In this document: positions 1 to 7,387 of the stretch, in pieces
How positions within the stretch are numbered: position 1 is the first letter of the stretch
How the letters are laid out: every line of letters starts with the position of its first letter
DNA from: Acinetobacter lwoffii
GTDB lineage: Bacteria > Pseudomonadota > Gammaproteobacteria > Pseudomonadales > Moraxellaceae
Length of the DNA stretch: 48,159 nucleotides
NCBI RefSeq assembly: GCF_024129735.1
Contig: NZ_JAMXXK010000026.1
Span: 1-48,159 of the forward strand
Direction of reading: 5' to 3'
Translations under genes and position numbers: made by a program
The notes under the pieces: generated by a model
What the model was told of the DNA's origin: nothing
Seen by the model: only the letters and a program-made list of their open reading frames with translations
The model's database searches: none

Positions 1-23
1 GTCACCAGCAAGCTAGGTCGGCT

Positions 24-51
24 ATATTACTCTCTATCTCTAGAAAGTCAA
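24..51 (-). promoter_or_regulatory. Leftward sigma-70-type promoter
   Basis: Read on the minus strand, TTGACT (46-51) and TAATAT (24-29) are separated by 16 bp, a good -35/-10 pair. Transcription would start near position 17 and leave the window to the left, so the gene it drives cannot be seen. The rest of 52-361 is AT-rich, and I see no convincing gene in it. Confidence 0.55.
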
Positions 52-361
52 CCAGTAATGAAAACTATTTTTAAACTTTCTTTCTAAAACCGAACTTAAT
101 CAAACTTAACTAAGTCATTGTTTTATCAGAAGTTTTAATCTTCATCACCGCCGATGGATGTGCATTCTACAGCATTTCAGAGCCCTTGCAACACCTTTTT
201 CAAGAAAATCATTTTGTATGTATATTTTTTAAGCTTTTCGTGTGTTTTCATTCATTTTTTATACAAATTTGCTTAAATGATGTCTATTCGTGAATATAAC
301 GTTTATTATTTTCATACTAATAAGTAGTGCTACTTACACAGAAAAGGCCTCGGGTTACCTT

Positions 362-1261
362 ATGCATCGTTCTATTTACTTATCTATATGTTTATTTTCT
401 TTAGCCTCAAGCGCACATGTTTTCGCCGAGGTGGCCACCGATGTGGAAAATCTGGAAAACGAGCCTGCAAAAACGCCACTTAGAACAAAGATCTCAACCA
501 AAGCGCAACAATTACAAACGCAACTGAAAGTTGATGCCAGTGCAGCACAGGCAGAAGAAGTTAAAGATCCTTTTCAGCCCTTAAATAGAAAGATCTATCA
601 GTTTAATGATGCGATTGACCGCACCGTGGTACGCCCCATAGCTGTACAATATGTGGAAAAAGTTCCTCAAGATGTTCGTGGCAGCTATACCCAATTCCGC
701 AGTAACCTGGGTGAACCTTGGAATGTGGTGAATCAGCTGATTCAAGGTCGTCCTGCCCGCGCTGCTAAATCTCTAGGTCGTTTTACTATTAATACCTTAA
801 CGACTTTAGGACTGGCTGATCCAGCACGTCGCCTTGGCTTGAGCCATGAAGAGGAAAAATTTGGAATTACTTTAGGGTATTATGGGGTGCCTTCTGGCCC
901 TTATATCATGTTGCCATTTTTAGGTCCAAGTTCTGTCCGTGGGGTGATCGGTACTGCTGTAGATAGTCAGGCCCGTCCACAAAAATACATTCTCGAAGAT
1001 GAAGATGGACTTTACTGGACTGATCAGTTTTGGCGTGCCATTGATACCCGTTCAGAAATACTGGACGTTGAAGGGGTGCTGACTGGCGATCGCTATGCGC
1101 AGATTCGCGATATTTATTTGCAACGTACCAATTATGCAATTGCAGAAAAGAAAGGTACAGAACAAGATACGCTGTTCCTAGAAGATGATTTTGAAGATGA
1201 GAATTCTGATGATGCACCTTCTAGTGATAGCAACATTGAATCTTCAAACGAAGATCTTTAA
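362..1261 (+). CDS. mlaA: MlaA/VacJ-family outer-membrane lipid-asymmetry protein
   Basis: MlaA removes mislocalised phospholipids from the outer leaflet of the outer membrane and passes them to the MlaC/MlaFEDB retrograde pathway. The typical start of the domain, DPFQPLNRKIYQFNDAID, lies near residue 75, and the family's body follows to about residue 255. The tail is strongly acidic (EDDFEDENSDD). I chose the ATG at 362 because it gives a clean signal peptide, with a hydrophobic run ending in SSAHVFA. An in-frame GTG at 290 would add 24 residues and bury that signal. The only early Cys (residue 10, context LSIC) is a poor lipobox, unlike the classical lipoprotein MlaA. The other mla genes are not in the window. 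Confidence 0.85.
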   Translation: MHRSIYLSICLFSLASSAHVFAEVATDVENLENEPAKTPLRTKISTKAQQLQTQLKVDASAAQAEEVKDPFQPLNRKIYQFNDAIDRTVVRPIAVQYVEKVPQDVRGSYTQFRSNLGEPWNVVNQLIQGRPARAAKSLGRFTINTLTTLGLADPARRLGLSHEEEKFGITLGYYGVPSGPYIMLPFLGPSSVRGVIGTAVDSQARPQKYILEDEDGLYWTDQFWRAIDTRSEILDVEGVLTGDRYAQIRDIYLQRTNYAIAEKKGTEQDTLFLEDDFEDENSDDAPSSDSNIESSNEDL

Positions 1262-1279
1262 GTTTAAGCTTCATGTATG

Positions 1280-1309
1280 ATTGCTAGTGAAAATCTGTTC
1301 GCTAGCAAT
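1280..1309 (+). terminator. Hairpin after mlaA, possible terminator
   Basis: ATTGCTAG (1280-1287) and CTAGCAAT (1302-1309) form a perfect 8-bp inverted repeat with a 14-nt loop. Only a weak T-rich stretch follows, so termination would be partial at best. It lies between mlaA and the phosphatase gene. Confidence 0.4.
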
Positions 1310-1349
1310 ACTTTGCTTGTTATAGTACATCTTATAACCAATCCTGGGA

Positions 1350-2333
1350 TTGAATCACTTTTTTATGTATTTCATTCAACCGACTCGTGATATTCCTTAC
1401 TTAGATCAAGTACTTGATACGCTTCCGCATGTTCAGATGATCTATCTGGATGATCATGAACTGTATGACTCTACGATTATTGCGATTGCAGATGTACATG
1501 ATTATCTGAAATATAAGTGGAATCTACCTACGATTGTACTGGCCTTAGAAAATGAAGGTACTGCTTTGGCTCAGGCCTGGGAACAAGGTGCTTTAGCCGG
1601 CTGGATCTGGAACAAGCTTCCCGAGAATCCAGATCTAGCATTACAAAAAATTGATGCACAATATAAGCGTAACCAGGATAGCCGTGACCTTCCTTCTGCT
1701 GCAGAACTACAAAAAAAATTGTTACCGAATCCTATTGAACTGACCAATTACGAGGTCGAAACCTATTTTCAGCCTTCAGCCTATCTTTCAGGGGATTGGT
1801 ATGATTATTGGAAAATCAGCGACAAAGAAGTGATTTTCTATTTGGCCGATGTATCCGGACATGGCGTCACCAGTAGTTTGCTCACGTCCTGGATGGCTGC
1901 TTTCCATGGTCGCTCCAAGACGCCGCGCGAGCTGATCAAGAAGCTGAACGGCATGCTGATGCAGGAAAATATTGAAAAGCACATCACCATGATTGCCGGG
2001 ATTCTTAATCTGGAAACCCATGTATTGAAATGGTCTAGCGCCGGACATTATCCACCACCAATTATATTTGAACCCAATCAAGAGCCTAAAATCCTCTCTT
2101 CCAGCAGTTTCCCTTTGGGTTTAACCGAAGATCTTGAAGTTGAGGAAAATGAATGGGTATTAAGTCGCAATGCACGCTTTATTATCTGTTCGGATGGGGC
2201 ATTAGAACCCTTTGATGGTGGTTTAAATGAACAATTCTCGCAATTATTACACCATTTGCAGAACCAATCTTTTCAGGCTCCGGAACATGTGGCTGACGAT
2301 ATCGCCTTTTTAAGCTTTATCCGCGTAAATTAG
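1350..2333 (+). CDS. gigA: PP2C/SpoIIE-type serine phosphatase, GigA-like
   Basis: Residues 1-115 look like a degenerate receiver domain (DDHELYDSTIIAIADV, ending in a coiled linker). Residues from about 120 to the end are a SpoIIE/RsbU-type PP2C phosphatase. Metal-binding acidic motifs are visible: SGDWYD (D149), LADVSGHG (D167), CSDGALE (D282) and ADDIAF (D317). Such enzymes dephosphorylate a STAS-domain partner, and the next gene encodes one. In A. baumannii the equivalent pair, GigA/GigB, governs stress and antibiotic tolerance (established). Assigning this gene to GigA is by domain and neighbour, not by alignment. The start is TTG at 1350, just after GGGA. An ATG at 1365 is an alternative. 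Confidence 0.75.
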   Translation: MNHFFMYFIQPTRDIPYLDQVLDTLPHVQMIYLDDHELYDSTIIAIADVHDYLKYKWNLPTIVLALENEGTALAQAWEQGALAGWIWNKLPENPDLALQKIDAQYKRNQDSRDLPSAAELQKKLLPNPIELTNYEVETYFQPSAYLSGDWYDYWKISDKEVIFYLADVSGHGVTSSLLTSWMAAFHGRSKTPRELIKKLNGMLMQENIEKHITMIAGILNLETHVLKWSSAGHYPPPIIFEPNQEPKILSSSSFPLGLTEDLEVEENEWVLSRNARFIICSDGALEPFDGGLNEQFSQLLHHLQNQSFQAPEHVADDIAFLSFIRVN

Positions 2334-2386
2334 CAGTATATTTACAGACTTTATAAGCACTTAATTTGATTACTACTTTCAGCCAC

Positions 2387-2415
2387 TTGAGTATCAATAC
2401 ACCCTATGGGATAAT
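2387..2415 (+). promoter_or_regulatory. Sigma-70-type promoter for the STAS gene
   Basis: TTGAGT (2387-2392) and GATAAT (2410-2415) are spaced by 17 bp, 30 bp before the STAS-domain gene. This suggests that gene can be expressed separately from the phosphatase upstream. Confidence 0.5.
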
Positions 2416-2445
2416 TTAATATCCTTCTCTGCAAATGGCATTTAT

Positions 2446-2964
2446 ATGTCAACAGGTCATATTGAATATGCAAGTCTGAACGGAACGCATATTTTTAAGC
2501 TTATCGGCGAAGTGCGTGCCCAATCTTGTATTAGTCTAGACAAATTACTGAACAAAATTGAACAGCAAGACAACGTAGTTGGCGCTATCGTTGATCTCAC
2601 CGAAACTAGTTTCATTGACAGTACCGTACTCGGTGTTTTAGCGAAACTAGGACTCAAACTCAAGCAAGTACATAACATTCAGGCTGTCATGCTTTCTACC
2701 AATTCTGACATTACCACTTTGGCCAACAGTATGGGACTGAGCCAGGTGTTTGTGATTCTGAATTATTGTGGCGATCCAAATGTCTGCACACGTGCACTGA
2801 TGGAAGAACATGTCACGCATCAAAATATGCTAAATACGGTTCTGGATGCACATAAAACCTTGATGAAACTGAATCAAAGCAATCAGAACATGTTTGAACC
2901 TTTAGTCAAACAGCTACAGAAAGAGCAAGACAATTTAGATAAAATTTCCGAGCAACAGGTATAA
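2446..2964 (+). CDS. gigB: STAS-domain anti-sigma-factor antagonist, GigB-like
   Basis: A STAS domain covers roughly residues 5-110. It has the diagnostic segment DLTETSFIDSTVLGVLAKLG, in which Ser59 is the expected phosphorylation site. The last 60 residues are polar and helical (HKTLMKLNQSNQN...), longer than a minimal SpoIIAA-type protein. Proteins of this type switch partners when phosphorylated or dephosphorylated, and the PP2C phosphatase encoded 112 bp upstream is the obvious enzyme. In A. baumannii GigB links this switch to the nitrogen phosphotransferase system (established for GigB, inferred here). No kinase or sigma factor lies nearby. The next gene follows after 20 bp. Confidence 0.72.
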   Translation: MSTGHIEYASLNGTHIFKLIGEVRAQSCISLDKLLNKIEQQDNVVGAIVDLTETSFIDSTVLGVLAKLGLKLKQVHNIQAVMLSTNSDITTLANSMGLSQVFVILNYCGDPNVCTRALMEEHVTHQNMLNTVLDAHKTLMKLNQSNQNMFEPLVKQLQKEQDNLDKISEQQV

Positions 2965-2984
2965 CCATCTTATAAGAGGACCCT

Positions 2985-3812
2985 ATGACTTTACTTTCTG
3001 TTGTACAAATGAATTCTCAAAATGAAATTGATGCCAATTTCGTGGAGATTGAATCTTTAATTCAACAAAGTAAGGCCAATGGTGCTGAACTGATTGTTTT
3101 CCCGGAAAACTTTGTCTGTTTTGCAGCAGGTAAACAGCGTGAAACTGCTGCACAATTTGAAGTGATTCAGCAACGTCTAGAACAACTTGCCCATGAATAT
3201 GACACCTGGATCGTTGCCGGTACATTACCCTGCCCTTATCGTCCGGATGGTTCAATCATTGAGGATGGCCGGGTGCGTACCGTTAGCCTGTGTATCAGTC
3301 CGGAACGGACCGAAGCACGTTATGACAAAATTCACCTGTTTGATGTGCAAGTCGGCGATGCTGTCGGTGGTTATCAGGAATCCAAGTTCTTTGAACCCGG
3401 CACAGATGTTGTCGTAGCCAAAACACCTTTTGGCAATATTGGGTTAATGGTCTGTTATGACCTGCGCTTTCCGGAACTGGCGTTAAATTTACGAGCCAAA
3501 GGTGCAAACCTCTTGACCGCTCCTTCTGCCTTTACCTATACCACAGGTGAAATGCACTGGCAGCTTCTTCTGCAAACACGTGCTCTAGATAGCCAATGCT
3601 CGGTGCTTGGTGCAGCTCAACAAGGCTGGCATGGAGAAAAACGCCAGACTTGGGGACATGCAGCCGCCACCAATAGTCGTGGACAACTTCTTAATATGAT
3701 CCATGCAGAAGGTACTCAACTCATCACCGTCGACTTTGATTTAAATGAACAGCAAAAAGTGCGTGAATCCATGCCTTTAATGCAACACCGTAGACTTCTT
3801 CAACTTTCCTGA
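2985..3812 (+). CDS. Carbon-nitrogen hydrolase, Nit1/Nit2-like amidase
   Basis: This is a nitrilase-superfamily amidase of 275 residues, with the Glu-Lys-Cys triad visible: E41 in VFPENF, K115 in RYDKIHLFDV and C157 in LMVCYDLRFPE. The RYDKIHLFD and GLMVCYDLRFPE contexts are those of the Nit branch. Members of that branch hydrolyse deaminated glutathione or omega-amides such as alpha-ketoglutaramate (metabolite repair). Which substrate applies here is not decided by sequence. The ribosome site AAGAGGA lies 7 nt before the ATG. It follows the STAS gene by 20 bp and is probably co-transcribed. It is cytoplasmic, with no signal peptide. Confidence 0.85.
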   Translation: MTLLSVVQMNSQNEIDANFVEIESLIQQSKANGAELIVFPENFVCFAAGKQRETAAQFEVIQQRLEQLAHEYDTWIVAGTLPCPYRPDGSIIEDGRVRTVSLCISPERTEARYDKIHLFDVQVGDAVGGYQESKFFEPGTDVVVAKTPFGNIGLMVCYDLRFPELALNLRAKGANLLTAPSAFTYTTGEMHWQLLLQTRALDSQCSVLGAAQQGWHGEKRQTWGHAAATNSRGQLLNMIHAEGTQLITVDFDLNEQQKVRESMPLMQHRRLLQLS

Positions 3813-3841
3813 ATCGTTTCATTTGCTTGCATAAAATAACA

Positions 3842-3909
3842 AAATCCCTGCTTATTCTTCAGGTGAAATCACCGAGCATAGAAGCTCTACGAAAAATAAA
3901 CAGGGATTT
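3842..3909 (+). promoter_or_regulatory. Structured ohr leader: three-way-junction RNA masking the ribosome site
   Basis: Positions 3842-3856 (AAATCCCTGCTTATT) pair with 3895-3909 (AATAAACAGGGATTT) at 14 of 15 positions, with one C-A mismatch. Two small hairpins lie inside: GGTG/CACC (3862-3865, 3870-3873) and GAGC/GCTC (3874-3877, 3884-3887). Together they make a three-way junction. The ohr ribosome site AGGGA (3902-3906) is in the closing stem, so the fold would block translation. TAAAAT at 3832-3837 could be a -10 that starts the RNA right at the left arm. I know no named RNA family that this matches. Confidence 0.6.
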
Positions 3910-3914
3910 AACTC

Positions 3915-4340
3915 ATGTCATTAGAAAAAGCCGTCTATACCGCACATGCCAAAGCCACAGGGGGCCGTGATGGCCGCGCCATTTCTGACGATCAGATTCT
4001 GGACGTCCAATTGGCCGTACCTAAAGAAATGGGGGGACCAGGCGGTGGAACCAATCCTGAACAGCTCTTTGCCGCAGGTTATTCCGCCTGTTTCTTGGGT
4101 GCAATGAAATTTGTTGCCAATCGTGACAAGCTCAATATCAGTAAAGATGCCTATATTGAAGGTGATGTTGGGATTGGTCCGATTCCTACCGGGTTCGGGA
4201 TCGAAGTGACATTAAACATCCATCTTGAAGGCATGGATCAGGAAGAAGCAAAAAAACTGGTGGATGCTGCGCATATTGTCTGTCCATACTCAAATGCGAC
4301 CCGTAATAATATTGATGTGAACTTAAACGTAATTACTTAA
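3915..4340 (+). CDS. ohr: Organic hydroperoxide resistance protein Ohr
   Basis: This is a 141-residue Ohr/OsmC-family peroxidase of the usual length. It reduces organic hydroperoxides using a reactive Cys pair: C59 in GYSACFLGA and C123 in HIVCPYSNATRNN. Both motifs are intact, and the N-terminal VYTAHAKATGGRDGRA is typical of Ohr. It is a homodimer of the cytoplasm that depends on lipoylated proteins (known for the family). The ATG is 8 nt after AGGGA, and that site is sequestered in the leader stem described separately. No ohrR repressor gene or obvious MarR-type operator is present nearby, so its control here may differ from the usual OhrR switch. Confidence 0.95.
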   Translation: MSLEKAVYTAHAKATGGRDGRAISDDQILDVQLAVPKEMGGPGGGTNPEQLFAAGYSACFLGAMKFVANRDKLNISKDAYIEGDVGIGPIPTGFGIEVTLNIHLEGMDQEEAKKLVDAAHIVCPYSNATRNNIDVNLNVIT

Positions 4341-4354
4341 TTTTTTTATTTAAC

Positions 4355-4384
4355 AGCTATCCTGAAAAAAGTTTCAGGATAGCT
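4355..4384. terminator. Perfect 13-bp hairpin downstream of ohr
   Basis: AGCTATCCTGAAA (4355-4367) is the exact complement of 4372-4384, with a 4-nt loop. It lies 14 bp past the ohr stop. It has no T-tract after it (the T-run comes before, at 4341-4347), so it may stabilise the mRNA 3' end instead of acting as a classical terminator. Confidence 0.55.
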
Positions 4385-4485
4385 AGACTTCAATTATAAA
4401 TTTCAAAATTTACCCGCTTCATCTTTTGTCAAAAGCTACTTCTCTTCCCCACTTGAAAACTGCAGCAAAAACTTAAGAAATTATA

Positions 4486-4504
4486 TATAATGATTCTTAT
4501 TTAC
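4486..4504 (+). promoter_or_regulatory. Candidate Fur box over a -10 element
   Basis: The 19-mer at 4486-4504 matches the classic Fur consensus (GATAATGATAATCATTATC) at 13 positions by my count. The left half ATAATGAT is exact. A TATAAT -10-like hexamer (4486-4491) overlaps it, as in iron-repressed promoters. It is 20 bp before the small secreted-protein gene. Confidence 0.35.
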
Positions 4505-4523
4505 ATTTATTCGATTTATATTG

Positions 4524-4916
4524 ATGTTAAAACTAGTTCTTCTGAATTCTCTCCTGCTCCTCACTGCTACAACCTCTTTTGCAGATCTTTATCTCTCAGA
4601 AAAAATCCGTCCGAAAATAAAATCTCTGCTCAATACTGAAATTGAACGCCTACCCATTCCTGCAACACCCAACAATATGATTCTGCCTGAATTTGGTAAA
4701 GGGATTATTGGCTGGGGAGCTGGCCCCAAAGATGCTGAAGCCCGTTTTCTCAATATTACTCAGGCAGATGTTGAAACAATGAAACAGGAAGGACTGAGTT
4801 TAGCAATGGCGCAAGCCTGGCGGAACTTTTATGAAAATGAAACTCTGCGCAATCCGGGCAATCCGACTGGACCTTTTCGTGCACAACTCATGAAAAAAAT
4901 CGCCAGTCTCTGGTAA
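4524..4916 (+). CDS. Small secreted protein of unknown function (DUF4951-like)
   Basis: This encodes about 130 residues. A signal peptide is clear: a hydrophobic LVLLNSLLLLTATTSFA stretch with cleavage after SFA (about residue 20). The mature part has a Gly-rich core (PEFGKGIIGWGAGPKDAEAR, near residues 55-75) and an AQAWRNFYENE segment, ending LMKKIASLW. The pattern recalls the DUF4951 group annotated in Acinetobacter, but I hold that family name only loosely. TTG at 4521 is an alternative start, and no good ribosome site is visible for either. It stands alone between a hairpin and gspE, with a possible Fur box upstream. No catalytic motif is visible. Confidence 0.7.
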   Translation: MLKLVLLNSLLLLTATTSFADLYLSEKIRPKIKSLLNTEIERLPIPATPNNMILPEFGKGIIGWGAGPKDAEARFLNITQADVETMKQEGLSLAMAQAWRNFYENETLRNPGNPTGPFRAQLMKKIASLW

Positions 4917-4966
4917 ATATCCAAAAGTCCTGACGATCCTTATAATAAAAGTAATAGATTAAAAGA

Positions 4967-6454
4967 TTACTCCGCCGCTTCGTTGGTCACTCGCAATACT
5001 TCTTCAATCGTGGTTTTTCCGGCCAATACTTTACGCAGACCATCATCACGAATGGAACCTGACTGCTGACGTACATAGCTTTCGATTTCATATTCAGCCG
5101 CATTGCCATGAATCAAACGGCGCATATGATCATCGACTGGGACAATTTCATAAATTGCAGTACGGCCACTAAAGCCAGTATTGCCACAACGTTCACAGCC
5201 TTGAGGTTGCGGTAATCTTAAATCTTGGGGATGCTCAATATTGCCAAATAGATTCTTCTCGAAAGCATCTGCCTCATGCCAGGTCGCGCAATGTGGACAC
5301 AAGGTACGCACCAGACGTTGGGCAATTACCCCGATTAAAGAACTGGACAGCAGAAATGGTTCAATTCCCATATCTTTCAGGCGCGTAACCGCACCAATCG
5401 CGGTATTGGTGTGTAAGGTGGATAACACCAGATGTCCTGTCAGGGATGCCTGCACCGCAATTTCTGCGGTTTCCAGATCACGAATCTCACCAACCATGAC
5501 CACATCCGGGTCCTGACGCAACATGGCTTTTAACGCACGGGCAAAAGTCATATCGACTTTGGTATTGACCTGCGTTTGTCCAATGCCTTCCAGCTGATAT
5601 TCAATCGGATCTTCAGCCGTGAGGATATTTTTGGAACCATCATTCAGATCAGAAAGTGCCGCATATAAAGTGGTGGTTTTACCCGAACCGGTCGGGCCGG
5701 TTACCAGAATAATCCCGTGCGGGCGATGTACTAAGGTCTTGAGTCGATCATAGTCATTATTCATCAAGCCCAAATGGGTCATGTTCAAACGGCCAGCCTG
5801 CTTGTCCAGCAAACGCATCACCACACGTTCACCATAAGAAGATGGCAAGGTGGATACACGGACATCGACTTCACGACCAGCCAGACGCAAAGAAATACGG
5901 CCATCTTGCGGAATACGCTTTTCGGCAATATCCAGTTTGGCCATGACTTTAATCCGTGAAACCAGAAGCGGTGCCAGTTCACGGCGTGGCTGGACAATTT
6001 CACGTAACTGACCATCGACCCGTAAACGCACCGACAGTTTTTTCTCAAAAGATTCAATATGAATATCGGAAGCCCCTACACGAATCGCTTCGGATAATAG
6101 TGCATTGATCAGACGCACAATCGGTGCATCATCTTCCTGATCCATTAGGTCTTCAGCTTCCGGAACCGAATCAGCCAGACTGAGTAAATCTGGATGATCT
6201 TCCAGGCCAGCAGCCACCTGCTGTGATTCCCCGCTATCGCCGGCAAAGCTGGAACTGAGTAACTGGTTAAATTCCTGTTCGCTACAAAGTTGAAAATGAG
6301 CCGGATAACCGAGCAGACGGCGAGCTTCCTGCAATGCAAGCATCGAGGTATTGTCACGACGCAGAATAAAAGCCTGATCTCCCTCATAACGCAACAGCAC
6401 ACCATGGCGCTTGGCGAAGCTATATGGGATTTGTAATTGTTTAAGTACTTGCAT
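4967..6454 (-). CDS. gspE: Type II secretion ATPase GspE
   Basis: This is the hexameric ATPase that powers type II secretion pseudopilus assembly from the cytoplasmic face of the inner membrane. Residues 1-75 form the GspE N-terminal domain that docks on GspL. Walker A is GPTGSGKTTT with K259, the Asp box is TAEDPIEYQL, Walker B is DPDVVMVGEIRD, and the His box is STLHTNTA. A tetracysteine zinc motif follows (CPHC...CERC, about residues 395-425). It is complete at 495 residues. No other gsp gene is in the window, which fits the scattered T2SS loci known in Acinetobacter. It is transcribed divergently from the DUF432/mscS pair. Confidence 0.93.
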   Translation of the reverse strand: MQVLKQLQIPYSFAKRHGVLLRYEGDQAFILRRDNTSMLALQEARRLLGYPAHFQLCSEQEFNQLLSSSFAGDSGESQQVAAGLEDHPDLLSLADSVPEAEDLMDQEDDAPIVRLINALLSEAIRVGASDIHIESFEKKLSVRLRVDGQLREIVQPRRELAPLLVSRIKVMAKLDIAEKRIPQDGRISLRLAGREVDVRVSTLPSSYGERVVMRLLDKQAGRLNMTHLGLMNNDYDRLKTLVHRPHGIILVTGPTGSGKTTTLYAALSDLNDGSKNILTAEDPIEYQLEGIGQTQVNTKVDMTFARALKAMLRQDPDVVMVGEIRDLETAEIAVQASLTGHLVLSTLHTNTAIGAVTRLKDMGIEPFLLSSSLIGVIAQRLVRTLCPHCATWHEADAFEKNLFGNIEHPQDLRLPQPQGCERCGNTGFSGRTAIYEIVPVDDHMRRLIHGNAAEYEIESYVRQQSGSIRDDGLRKVLAGKTTIEEVLRVTNEAAE

Positions 6455-6556
6455 CGCGGATTATAATAATGATGAAAAAATTTAAATTGAGTGTACTCTA
6501 AGCATATGACAGCGTGAAGTATGTTTTCAAAGATTTAGCAAGAAAGGGTGCCAAGA

Positions 6557-7378
6557 TTGCCGCAAGATAAAGATGAATTACTCCCGAATACAGCAAAAAT
6601 GCGCTGGTGGGGAGAACAGAATTTTGAAATAAATCAATCCAAAGCCTGGCAGTTTGGCTCCTTGCTGTTTCGCCTGACCCGAGGGATTCAGGAATGGCGA
6701 CTGGAATATTATCGCCCTTCCGTACAATACGATTATGAGCAGCAATGGCATCAGATTGATGATCCGAATTTTGCCTTTCCACCGCCCCTGAAAATTGAAC
6801 GCTATATGTTCAAATCCACGCAAAAAAAATTGCAACTGATGCCACGTCTTGCAGACCGTTCTGTGGTGATTAAACCAGTCGATCCGATTTATATTCCTGC
6901 TGGACAGCGCGGTACGCTTTATATCAGCACGCCCTTATGGATTGCCGGTTTTGTCGAGGGTCAACGCGAACCGATTTTCGATTTACCGGTAATCTTGCCA
7001 AAAGACACCTGGTTTGGACCCAATCACCGTTCGGGGGAAATCTGCTACGCCACCGCAGTTGATGGCAGAACCGAACTGAAACAGTTACATCCGCGAGCCT
7101 TTCGTGCAGTCACGCCAATTGAGTTTCACAATACCAGTAACCAGCAATTGCGCTTTGACCGAATGAATGTGCCAGTGCCTGCCCTGCCGCTTTTTTACAG
7201 TGAAAGTACCGGCCGCTTATGGACCTCGCAAATCCGCGTTTTGCATGAAAGTTCGGACCGTCCACCACGGATTCGGGTCGAAAACCGCACGCCACCAAAT
7301 GCTGGTGAAGTGGCCTATGTGCATCCACCGCGTGATCCAGCAGGTGCATTATTTAATATGTTTGATTCATTTTTCTAA
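6557..7378 (+). CDS. DUF432-like protein paired with mscS
   Basis: This is an uncharacterised soluble protein of about 273 residues with no signal peptide or membrane segment. It is rich in aromatic and beta-type sequence (EWRLEYYRPSVQYDYEQQWHQ, then YIPAGQRGTLYISTPLWI). It resembles the DUF432 family, which recurs next to mechanosensitive-channel genes, as here. That pairing is the main clue to function. AAAGG at 6543-6547 is well placed for the TTG at 6557. The GTG at 6548 would be too close to it, so I prefer TTG. The mscS gene follows 9 bp after the stop, so the two are surely co-transcribed. The role is unknown, perhaps channel modulation or osmotic response (inference). Confidence 0.72.
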   Translation: MPQDKDELLPNTAKMRWWGEQNFEINQSKAWQFGSLLFRLTRGIQEWRLEYYRPSVQYDYEQQWHQIDDPNFAFPPPLKIERYMFKSTQKKLQLMPRLADRSVVIKPVDPIYIPAGQRGTLYISTPLWIAGFVEGQREPIFDLPVILPKDTWFGPNHRSGEICYATAVDGRTELKQLHPRAFRAVTPIEFHNTSNQQLRFDRMNVPVPALPLFYSESTGRLWTSQIRVLHESSDRPPRIRVENRTPPNAGEVAYVHPPRDPAGALFNMFDSFF

Positions 7379-7387
7379 GGGCGTCTG

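Noticed and set aside
1..361. Possible tRNA or rRNA gene end at the left edge
   Set aside because: No cloverleaf or recognisable rRNA sequence is present. Only a leftward promoter can be supported.
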